The notes beneath the pieces were generated by a model. It made no database searches. It worked only from the letters and a program-made list of their open reading frames with translations, and was not told the origin of the DNA. Positions 1 to 5,821 of a DNA stretch of 18,725 bases are shown here, one piece after another (position 1 is the stretch's first letter; each line of letters begins with the position of its first letter). Source of the stretch: Lonsdalea britannica (GTDB lineage Bacteria > Pseudomonadota > Gammaproteobacteria > Enterobacterales > Enterobacteriaceae); NCBI RefSeq assembly GCF_946477055.1, contig NZ_CAMKXG010000036.1:1-18725 (forward strand), in the 5' to 3' direction. Made by a program: the position numbers and the translations under genes.

Positions 1-82
1 ATTTCGTCCTGTTGAAAACCGGGTTTATCTGCCACGCTTAATGACAAGCGCCGCCCCTTTTTCACCGGCTCCGCGTCCGCAT

Positions 83-114
83 GGCACGGGCCGTGCCGGG
101 TTGCCGATATCGGC
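83..114. promoter_or_regulatory. Palindromes upstream of scrB
   Basis: Two dyads lie in the 221 bases before scrB. The first is GGCACGG/CCGTGCC (83-89 and 91-97), which could fold as a 6-bp hairpin. The second is the perfect 12-bp palindrome GCCGATATCGGC (103-114). The first may end an upstream gene and the second may be a repressor site; neither has a recognised consensus. A TACAAT at 169-174 could be a -10 box but has no convincing -35. No coding segment was recognised in bases 1-212, and the reading frames entering from the left edge are too short to identify. Confidence 0.25.
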
Positions 115-221
115 CTGACGACGGGAACGGAACGCGATGATTCAGGCCTGCCGGAATATCGTGTTCGATACAATCTCGCCGTCCTCACAGGCCGTCATGC
201 ACGTCAGACAGAGTGAGAACA

Positions 222-1670
222 ATGATGAATCATCCCGTCGAGCGCGCCAGCGAGGCGCAGCCGGAATACGCTAACGTTAATCACACCTTCTACCCGACAT
301 TCCATCTGGCTCCACCGGCGGGATGGATGAACGATCCCAATGGGCTGATCTACCATCAGGGCCGCTACCACGCGTTCTATCAGCATTATCCTTATGAGCC
401 GAAATGGGGACCGATGCACTGGGGACATGCCACCAGCGAGGACATGATCCACTGGGAGCACCAACCCATCGCGCTATTTCCCGGCGGTGAGAACGAGCCG
501 GATCGGGACGGCTGCTTTTCCGGCTGCGCGGTGGATGATGACGGCGTTCTGAGCCTGATTTATACCGGCCATGTCGTCCTGCCTTCCTCTCCCGAAGAGG
601 GCGAGAAATTACAGCAGGTGCAGTGCCTCGCCATCAGCCACGATGGCCTGCATTTCGAAAAACAGGGCGCAATCCTCCTGCCGCCTCCCGGCATCATGCA
701 TTTTCGCGATCCCAAGGTGTGGCGCGAGGACGACGTCTGGTGGATGGTGGTGGGCGCCCGCAATGAACGGGATCAGGGACAGGTACTGCTCTATCGCGGC
801 GAGAGCCTGCGGGAGTGGACGCTCGACCGCGTGCTGGCGGAGAGCGACGGCGATTTGGGTTACATGTGGGAGTGCCCGGACTTCTTTCCGCTGGGCGATG
901 AGTGGCTGCTGATGTTCTCGCCGCAGGGCGTCTCGCCAAACGGCTATCTCTATCGCAATTTATTCCAGAGCGGTTGTCTGCGTGGCCACTGGCGGCCGGG
1001 AGCCGACTTCGAGATTACGCAGCCGTTCGCAGAAATGGATCTCGGTCATGACTTCTATGCGCCGCAGTCGTTCCTGGCGGCAGATGGTCGCCGTATCATC
1101 CTGGCATGGATGGATATGTGGGAATCGCCGATGCCTTCGCAGCAAGATGGTTGGGCTGGCTGCATGACGCTGCCCCGTGAGCTGAGCCTCGAAGACGGGC
1201 AGCTGCGGGTGCGGCCGGTGCGAGAAGTCGAGTCGCTGCGACGCGACGGACTGAGTATCGAACCGCAATGGATCGACTCGCCATCGCTGCCGCTGACGGA
1301 AAATGGCGATGCGCTGGAGCTGATATTGCGCTGGGATCTGAACGACAGCACCGCCGAACGTTTCGGTTTGATGCTCGGGGAGGGTATGCGCCTGTTTGTG
1401 GACTCGCAGTCCGAACGTCTGGTGCTGGAGCGTCATTACCCTGACGATGGCCTGAGCGGCTATCGCAGCGCGCCGTTACCGGCGCAATCGGTGCTATCGC
1501 TACGGATATTTATCGACCGCTCCTCGATCGAAGTGTTTGTTGGGGAAGGGGAGCGTTGCCTAAGCTCGCGTATTTACCCGCAGCCGGATCGACGTGCGCT
1601 GCGGCTGTTCGCCGATCATGGCCGCGCGCATCTCATTGGCGGAGAGCGCTGGTCTCTGCTCATGGAGTAG
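222..1670 (+). CDS. scrB: Sucrose-6-phosphate hydrolase (GH32 beta-fructofuranosidase)
   Basis: This cytoplasmic enzyme splits sucrose-6-phosphate, the product of PTS uptake, into glucose-6-phosphate and fructose. The 482-aa product has the three GH32 signatures in order: WMNDPNG near residues 35-41 with the nucleophile Asp38, FRDP at 161-164, and ECPD at 217-220 with the acid/base Glu217. A C-terminal beta-sandwich carries the late GH32 sequence DRSSIEVFVGEG. Length fits ScrB. Start choice: ATG at 222 (or 225) has the purine stretch GAGTGAG just upstream. A GTG at 213 is in frame but has no ribosome site. No scrA, scrY, scrK or scrR is visible, although scrA could lie to the left of the window. 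A plain beta-fructosidase acting on unphosphorylated sucrose or raffinose cannot be excluded by sequence alone. A hairpin terminator follows. Confidence 0.88.
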   Translation: MMNHPVERASEAQPEYANVNHTFYPTFHLAPPAGWMNDPNGLIYHQGRYHAFYQHYPYEPKWGPMHWGHATSEDMIHWEHQPIALFPGGENEPDRDGCFSGCAVDDDGVLSLIYTGHVVLPSSPEEGEKLQQVQCLAISHDGLHFEKQGAILLPPPGIMHFRDPKVWREDDVWWMVVGARNERDQGQVLLYRGESLREWTLDRVLAESDGDLGYMWECPDFFPLGDEWLLMFSPQGVSPNGYLYRNLFQSGCLRGHWRPGADFEITQPFAEMDLGHDFYAPQSFLAADGRRIILAWMDMWESPMPSQQDGWAGCMTLPRELSLEDGQLRVRPVREVESLRRDGLSIEPQWIDSPSLPLTENGDALELILRWDLNDSTAERFGLMLGEGMRLFVDSQSERLVLERHYPDDGLSGYRSAPLPAQSVLSLRIFIDRSSIEVFVGEGERCLSSRIYPQPDRRALRLFADHGRAHLIGGERWSLLME

Positions 1671-1727
1671 CCGCATAAAGGTCATACGGCCTCAGGACCG
1701 CGCTGCGGATCGTTCTCCGTCTGGAAA

Positions 1728-1757
1728 GGGAACCTGTTTTTCAGGTTCCCGGCGGGT
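1728..1757 (+). terminator. Intrinsic terminator after scrB
   Basis: A perfect 9-bp stem GGGAACCTG/CAGGTTCCC (1728-1736 and 1742-1750) encloses a TTTTT loop. It is followed by GGCGGG and then a short T run at 1757-1760. It lies 57 bases past the scrB stop. The T tract is displaced and short, so termination may be only partial. Confidence 0.55.
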
Positions 1758-1854
1758 TTTCTGCGCCTAAGATCTCAACCAATGCCCAGAAAAGGGCCAA
1801 TCTGTTTTATACTCCCCCGCTGCACCCCGATGTTTTTGCCGCCCTGCGGCGAGG

Positions 1855-1884
1855 GTGGGGTAAAAGACGGCGCGTCTGCCCCAC
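1855..1884 (+). other. Stem-loop in the rlmJ leader
   Basis: GTGGGG (1855-1860) pairs with CCCCAC (1879-1884), and AGAC (1865-1868) with GTCT (1874-1877), around a GGCGC loop. It ends 31 bases before the rlmJ start codon. A TATACT at 1808-1813 could serve as the -10 box of rlmJ, but no good -35 precedes it, and if it is used the hairpin would be in the 5' untranslated region. The role is unknown. Confidence 0.3.
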
Positions 1885-1915
1885 TCACGACTTAATCACT
1901 GGATAATCATTACCC

Positions 1916-2758
1916 ATGCTCAGCTACCGCCACAGTTTCCACGCCGGCAACCACGCCGACGTGCTCAAGCATACCGTTCAAAGCCTGATCCTCAGCGCAT
2001 TGGCGGAGAAAGACAAACCCTTCCTGTACCTCGATACGCACGCCGGGGCGGGTCGCTACAAGCTGCAAAGCGAACACGCCGAGCGCACTGCCGAATATCA
2101 GGCTGGGATTGCCCGCATCTGGCAGCGGGACGATGTTCCTGCCGAGCTGGATGCCTACATGCAGGTGGTGCGTAACTACAACCCGCAGGGACAGCTGCGT
2201 TACTACCCGGGTTCTCCGCTGATCGCCCGCCATCTGATGCGCGATCACGACCGACTGAACCTGAGCGAACTGCACCCGAGCGACTATCCGCTGCTGCGTC
2301 AGGAGTTCCAGCGTGATAATCGCGCCCGCGTGGTGCGTGAAGATGGCTATCAGCAGCTGAAAGCTCAGCTGCCGCCGCCGTCCCGCCGCGGACTGGTGCT
2401 GATCGACCCGCCTTACGAAATGAAGAGCGATTATCAGGCGGTGGTGAAGGGGATTCACGAAGGTTACCGCCGCTTCGCGACGGGCGTCTATGCTTTGTGG
2501 TATCCGGTTGTTCTGCGTCAGCAGATTAAACGGCTGCTGAAAGATCTGGAAGCGACCGGCATCCGCCGAATCCTGCAAATCGAGCTGGCCGTCTTGCCGG
2601 ACAGCGACCGCCACGGCATGACCGCTTCGGGCATGATCGTCATCAACCCGCCCTGGAAGCTGGAAGCCCAGATGAAAAGCGTGCTGCCGTGGCTGCATCA
2701 GGTACTGGTGCCGGAAGGCACCGGGCATACGCGCGTTGAATGGGTCGTGCCAGAGTAA
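1916..2758 (+). CDS. rlmJ: 23S rRNA (adenine(2030)-N6)-methyltransferase
   Basis: RlmJ (YhiR family) uses S-adenosylmethionine to methylate N6 of A2030 in 23S rRNA. The 280-aa protein matches the family length. The amino end MLSYRHSFHAGNHADVLKH is highly characteristic. The SAM-binding segment DTHAGAGRY is at residues 40-48 and the catalytic DPPY motif at 164-167. The start ATG at 1916 gives this conserved amino end; the ribosome site is weak (GGAT about 12 bases upstream). In E. coli this gene is followed directly by gor. Here gor lies 5.2 kb further on, with the rnz-rtcR-slipin-rlaP block between them. Confidence 0.95.
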   Translation: MLSYRHSFHAGNHADVLKHTVQSLILSALAEKDKPFLYLDTHAGAGRYKLQSEHAERTAEYQAGIARIWQRDDVPAELDAYMQVVRNYNPQGQLRYYPGSPLIARHLMRDHDRLNLSELHPSDYPLLRQEFQRDNRARVVREDGYQQLKAQLPPPSRRGLVLIDPPYEMKSDYQAVVKGIHEGYRRFATGVYALWYPVVLRQQIKRLLKDLEATGIRRILQIELAVLPDSDRHGMTASGMIVINPPWKLEAQMKSVLPWLHQVLVPEGTGHTRVEWVVPE

Positions 2759-2769
2759 ATTCGGCAGAG

Positions 2770-2796
2770 CCAATGCCCTGCGCCGCAGGGCATTGG
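2770..2796. terminator. Shared hairpin between convergent rlmJ and rnz
   Basis: A perfect 12-bp stem CCAATGCCCTGC/GCAGGGCATTGG (2770-2781 and 2785-2796) with a 3-base loop fills most of the 45-base gap between the two convergent stop codons. Neither side has a clear T tract, so it may work as a bidirectional block or RNA-stabilising end rather than a classic intrinsic terminator. Confidence 0.55.
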
Positions 2797-2803
2797 GCGC
2801 GCG

Positions 2804-3718
2804 CTACACCCGGAACGTCGCCAGATCGGTAGCCATGTCCGTGGCCGGGAAAATGGCCCGGCACTCCGCCAGCAGCCGCTCGCTATCTTCCTGACCATAT
2901 CGTGCGCTGATATGGGTGATAATCAAACGTCCTGCCCCCGCTTCCCGAGCCAACGTCGCCGCCTGTTCCGTCGTGGAATGACCGCGTTCGCTGGCGCGAT
3001 CGGCCATATTGGCCTCCACCGTCGCTTCGTGCACCATCACATCCACGCCCGCGGCCAGCAGGCGTCCCGCTTCCGACGGACGGGTATCGCCGAATATGGC
3101 GAGCGATCGGCCCGGCGTGGACGGCCCAAGGTAATCGGTGCCGTTTAAGGTCCGCCCATCTTCCAGCGTCACGGATTCGCCGCGCTTTAACTGCTGAAAC
3201 CATGAACCGGGGCGAATGCCCTCTTTGGCCAGTCGCGCCACGTCCAGTGCGCCGGGTTTAGGCCGCTCTTCGATGCGATATCCGACGCAGGTCAGCGTGT
3301 GCGACATGGGATAGGCCGTCACGACGCGGTGGTCGTCTTCGCAAACCGGTCCGGAGGTGACTTCGATCACCTCCATCGGATAGGTGAGATAAGAGCCGCT
3401 CAGGCTCAGCGCATTGTCGATAAATGTTTTCAGTCCGGCGGGGCCGTAAAGCGTCAGCGGCGCCTGACAACCGGCCATGGAGCGGGAACACAGCAGACCG
3501 GGCAGACCAAATAGATGGTCGCCATGAAGATGCGTGATGAAAATTTTCTCGATTTTGCTGGCGCTTAAACGCGTATGCAGTATCTGATGCTGCGTGCCTT
3601 CACCGCAGTCGAACAGCCAAAAGGCAGGGCGCGGGCCTTGCAGATCCAGCGCCAGGCTAGCCACATTGCGGGCTTTCGTCGGAATACCCGCGCTGGTGCC
3701 TAAAAATATCAGTTCCAT
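2804..3718 (-). CDS. rnz: Ribonuclease Z / RNase BN (tRNA 3'-end processing)
   Basis: A 304-aa metallo-beta-lactamase-fold nuclease, almost exactly the length of E. coli RNase BN (ElaC). The zinc motif THLHGDH is at residues 62-68 (His63, His65, Asp67, His68). Later metal ligands lie in FGDTRPSE and ITHIS. The exosite-like and GHSTTEQAA segments typical of tRNase Z are present. The family cuts precursor tRNA after the discriminator base and recognises the T-arm plus acceptor stem. Human ELAC1 of this family also trims tRNAs ending in 2',3'-cyclic phosphate so that CCA can be rebuilt. The gene begins 19 bases after the rtcR stop, in the same direction, with a GGAG ribosome site, so it is probably co-transcribed with rtcR. 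That placement differs from E. coli, where elaC and rtcR are unlinked. Confidence 0.93.
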   Translation of the reverse strand: MELIFLGTSAGIPTKARNVASLALDLQGPRPAFWLFDCGEGTQHQILHTRLSASKIEKIFITHLHGDHLFGLPGLLCSRSMAGCQAPLTLYGPAGLKTFIDNALSLSGSYLTYPMEVIEVTSGPVCEDDHRVVTAYPMSHTLTCVGYRIEERPKPGALDVARLAKEGIRPGSWFQQLKRGESVTLEDGRTLNGTDYLGPSTPGRSLAIFGDTRPSEAGRLLAAGVDVMVHEATVEANMADRASERGHSTTEQAATLAREAGAGRLIITHISARYGQEDSERLLAECRAIFPATDMATDLATFRV

Positions 3719-3737
3719 GGTGAAACTCTCCGATCAA

Positions 3738-5321
3738 TTAACGGTGCTTGACGTCATCCCAGCATAAATTGAACCGCGCCAGATACTTGCGCAGCCGGTC
3801 CGCGTCGTTCGGCTGTTTTTTCTGCTGGCGTGAGACGGCGAAAAGCTGGCGGCCCGCTTCCGACAGGCTGCTGGCCTGACGGCACACGTTCAGCACGCTT
3901 TCTAACTGGAAACGGTCAAACAGATCGCAGTCGCCGACGCTCTCCGGCAGAGGCGCTTGCTCAGCGTCGCTGGGCGCCCACTGCCGCTGGAGGCGTAAAA
4001 TCTCTTCGTCGACCAACGCGGGGGTAATGCGGCCATTATCCGCCAATGTCGCCATTCTGACGACGCTGGCGCTTAATTCTCTGAAATTCCCGCGCCACGG
4101 GGCCTGCGGTGAGCTGGCGAATCCCAGAAACTGCTGTCGCGCTTCGCGATCAAAGCGGACTTGCAGCTGCTGCGTTTCTGCAAAGCGCTGTAGCTCAAAG
4201 TCGATATTGGGCTCGATATCTTCACGCCGCTCCGCCAGTCCGGGAAGAGCAAAGGTCCACATATTGATGCGCGCGTAGAGATCGTCACGGAAATGACCTG
4301 CCGCGACCCAGCGCGGCATATCGCGATGCGTCCCCGCGATCAGTTGAAAATCGCTGCTGACTTCCTTATCCGAACCGAAGGGAAAAAAGGTTTTCTCTTC
4401 AATCGCTTTCAGCAGCATGGCCTGTTCATCCAGCCCCAGCTCGCCAATTTCATCCAGAAACAGGATGCCGCCGTCCGCTTCCCTCAACAGTCCGGTTCGC
4501 GCCTGCTGCGCGCCGGTAAAAGCGCCCCGGGCATGTCCGAACAACGTCGACATCGCATTATCTCCTCGCAGCGTCGCGCAGTTAACGGCGATAAAGCGTC
4601 CGGAAACCTGATGACGGGCGGCTTTTAATTCGAAGATCCGTCGCGCCAGAAAGGATTTTCCTGCGCCGGTCGGACCGGTGAGCAACAGCGGCGCGGAAGA
4701 ACGCAGCGCAACGCGCTCGATTTGGTCGATCAAGGCATTGTATGCCGTGTTACGCGTGGCGATGCCCGCTTTCAAAAACGAGGCAGACGCCTGCTGCTCC
4801 CGTTGAAAGCGGCTCGTCAGCGTCGCATAACGGCTGAGATCCAAATCGATAATCGAATAAAGGCCAGCAGGGGAAGGGGGGCCTTCTCGGCGGGAGACCG
4901 GACTGGTCTGCAACAGGCTGGCAGGCAGATAGCGCGCCTCCGTCAGCAGAAACCAACAGATCTGCGCGACGTGGGTGCCGGTGGTGATATGTACCAGATA
5001 CTCCTCATTCTCCGTGTCAAACGAATAGCGGGTGGCGAAGTCGAGGTAGGCGGTATAAACCTCCTCAAAATCCCAGGCATCCTGCAAATCGACGGCATGC
5101 AGGCGCACTTCAGTGCCGGGCGACAGCTCAGTGATGTCTGCCTGAACCTGTTCCGCCAGACCGATATTGCGCGACTGGTACAGCAACTCCAGCCGGTCCA
5201 CCGGCATCTCCGGCTGTTGGCACAGTGCGACGGTTGGTCGCCATTTATTCCAGCGGTTGGCCCGTTTGCCGCGCTTATCAAGGACGCTCCCTAGCGTGCC
5301 AATCACCACTCTGCGCTTCAT
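3738..5321 (-). CDS. rtcR: RtcR, CARF-domain sigma54-dependent activator of RNA repair
   Basis: RtcR is a bacterial enhancer-binding protein. Its divergent CARF domain senses RNA ends; in Salmonella these are tRNA fragments with 2',3'-cyclic phosphate. The 527-aa protein starts MKRRVVIGTLG. The CARF-like region spans about residues 1-180 and includes HITTGTHVAQ at 111-120. The AAA+ domain follows: Walker A GPTGAGKS at 216-223, the sigma54-contact loop GAFTGA at 266-271, and Walker B ILFLDE at 286-291. A helix-turn-helix-type carboxyl end (about 460-527) completes the family architecture. All key residues are intact, so it should be functional. It is divergent from the slipin/rlaP operon, and a sigma54 promoter pointing at that operon lies in the gap. 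No rtcBA genes are present in the window. Confidence 0.95.
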   Translation of the reverse strand: MKRRVVIGTLGSVLDKRGKRANRWNKWRPTVALCQQPEMPVDRLELLYQSRNIGLAEQVQADITELSPGTEVRLHAVDLQDAWDFEEVYTAYLDFATRYSFDTENEEYLVHITTGTHVAQICWFLLTEARYLPASLLQTSPVSRREGPPSPAGLYSIIDLDLSRYATLTSRFQREQQASASFLKAGIATRNTAYNALIDQIERVALRSSAPLLLTGPTGAGKSFLARRIFELKAARHQVSGRFIAVNCATLRGDNAMSTLFGHARGAFTGAQQARTGLLREADGGILFLDEIGELGLDEQAMLLKAIEEKTFFPFGSDKEVSSDFQLIAGTHRDMPRWVAAGHFRDDLYARINMWTFALPGLAERREDIEPNIDFELQRFAETQQLQVRFDREARQQFLGFASSPQAPWRGNFRELSASVVRMATLADNGRITPALVDEEILRLQRQWAPSDAEQAPLPESVGDCDLFDRFQLESVLNVCRQASSLSEAGRQLFAVSRQQKKQPNDADRLRKYLARFNLCWDDVKHR

Positions 5322-5341
5322 GTTTATCCTAATTTATAAAA

Positions 5342-5355
5342 CCTTATCGATAAGG
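5342..5355. promoter_or_regulatory. Candidate RtcR enhancer (14-bp perfect palindrome)
   Basis: CCTTATCGATAAGG is a perfect inverted repeat. Its centre lies 20 bp from the base of the divergent rtcR start codon, and about 137 bp upstream of the predicted sigma54 start site near 5486. That is the usual range for a sigma54 activator site. Binding here could also autoregulate rtcR. The RtcR recognition sequence is not known to me, so the assignment is inference. Confidence 0.45.
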
Positions 5356-5367
5356 ATAATTCATTCG

Positions 5368-5395
5368 TGTTGGCCCGAATAGCACGATGTTAGCC
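5368..5395. promoter_or_regulatory. Direct repeats spaced 20 bp upstream of the sigma54 promoter
   Basis: TGTTGGCC (5368-5375) and TGTTAGCC (5388-5395) match at seven of eight bases and start exactly 20 bp apart, close to two helical turns. An overlapping short dyad TCGTG/CACGA (5365-5369 and 5383-5387) is also present. They sit between the palindrome at 5342 and the IHF site. They could be an alternative or additional activator site. Confidence 0.3.
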
Positions 5396-5417
5396 AAATA
5401 AAATAAAAAATGAATAA

Positions 5418-5430
5418 TATCAATCTATTA
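5418..5430 (+). promoter_or_regulatory. Integration host factor (IHF) site
   Basis: TATCAATCTATTA fits the IHF consensus WATCAANNNNTTR at every position. It lies inside an A/T-rich stretch, between the putative activator sites and the sigma54 promoter, centred about 62 bp before the predicted start site. IHF bending at such positions brings enhancer-bound activators to sigma54 polymerase. Confidence 0.6.
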
Positions 5431-5459
5431 AGATTTTTATTTTGCTGTTTCTTTCCTAT

Positions 5460-5475
5460 TGGCACGAGTCTCGCA
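5460..5475 (+). promoter_or_regulatory. Sigma54 (-24/-12) promoter of the RNA/slipin/rlaP operon
   Basis: TGGCACGAGTCTCGCA matches TGGCACG-N4-TTGCA except for one base in the -12 element. The invariant GG (5461-5462) and GC (5473-5474) are 12 bp apart, as sigma54 requires. The expected start site is about 5486. The promoter points away from rtcR toward the structured RNA and slipin, which is the expected target arrangement for an RtcR-class activator. Confidence 0.85.
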
Positions 5476-5485
5476 ATATCTATCC

Positions 5486-5625
5486 CGTCGACACGTTGGT
5501 TTTGCTGTGATTCAGCACCACGCCGGCATTCCGGGAGCGGCTTCTCGCCGCTTTCCTGCGGATGTTCCGTCAAGCGTCGAACACTCGATAATTGGTTAAC
5601 TCGGGTTCGAATCCCGAATATCGCA
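5486..5625 (+). ncRNA. Candidate Y-RNA-like (YrlA-type) tRNA-mimic RNA
   Basis: The start of the predicted sigma54 transcript folds by eye into three parts. A long helix pairs 5488-5500 with 5569-5580, with one A·C mismatch and a bulged G5495. Inside it are two hairpins: TGCTG/CAGCA at 5503-5517, and a long one at 5526-5565 topped by AGCGGC/GCCGCT. Downstream is a tRNA-like module. Its T-arm TCGGG-TTCGAAT-CCCGA (5601-5617) has the canonical 7-base loop. It is preceded by ATTGGTTAAC, which carries a D-loop-like GG, and the whole is closed by CGATA (5586-5590) with TATCG (5619-5623). There is no anticodon arm, so it is not a tRNA. Bacterial Y RNAs of the YrlA type have such a tRNA-like module and accompany RtcR-controlled operons in Salmonella. 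The 3' end is uncertain. Confidence 0.6.
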
Positions 5626-5652
5626 CCTCGATATTGATAATGAAAAATAACC

Positions 5653-5785
5653 CTCCCGCCTCCGGGAAGTTGACGGTGGCCTCACGGGAGACCGACCGAC
5701 GCGCCGGGCGGCAGGCAGAAGGCTCATCCGTTCCATCAGGAACTCGTGAGCCTTCCCCCTGCGGCTTCGCCCCGACGTCCGTCTC
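5653..5785 (+). other. Second structured domain in the slipin 5' leader
   Basis: A long hairpin is visible. GCAGG (5711-5715) pairs with CCTGC (5758-5762). GAAGGCTCA (5718-5726) pairs perfectly with TGAGCCTTC (5747-5755). GTTCC (5730-5734) pairs with GGAAC (5739-5743) around an ATCA tetraloop. Further pairing is possible between GGGCG (5706-5710) and CGCCC (5768-5772), and between GAGAC (5688-5692) and GTCTC (5781-5785). A competing hairpin TCCCG-CCTC-CGGGA sits at 5654-5667. No T tract follows, so it is unlikely to be a terminator. It could be a second small RNA (a YrlB-like role), a processing site or a translational control element. Confidence 0.45.
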
Positions 5786-5821
5786 TACGTGTGCTGGAGG
5801 GACCATCAGGAGAAAAGCGTC

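Noticed and set aside
1910..2773. 287-aa open frame antisense to rlmJ
   Set aside because: It mirrors the codon structure of rlmJ, which has clear catalytic motifs. No recognisable protein features.
5585..5628. T-arm-like sequence as part of a complete tRNA gene or a tRNA-derived attachment site
   Set aside because: No anticodon arm or matching 5' acceptor strand occurs at tRNA distance, the end reads ACCT rather than ACCA, and no integrase or repeat marks an inserted element. The local closing stem fits a tRNA mimic better.
5361..5637. Small overlapping open frames in the rtcR-slipin intergenic (5410-5637 plus strand, 5361-5573 minus strand)
   Set aside because: They cross the sigma54 promoter, IHF site and structured RNA and have no ribosome sites or recognisable protein features.
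5789..5821. GTG at 5789 as the slipin start
   Set aside because: It would place the clear AGGAG ribosome site inside the gene and add residues unlike slipin amino ends. ATG 5822 is better.
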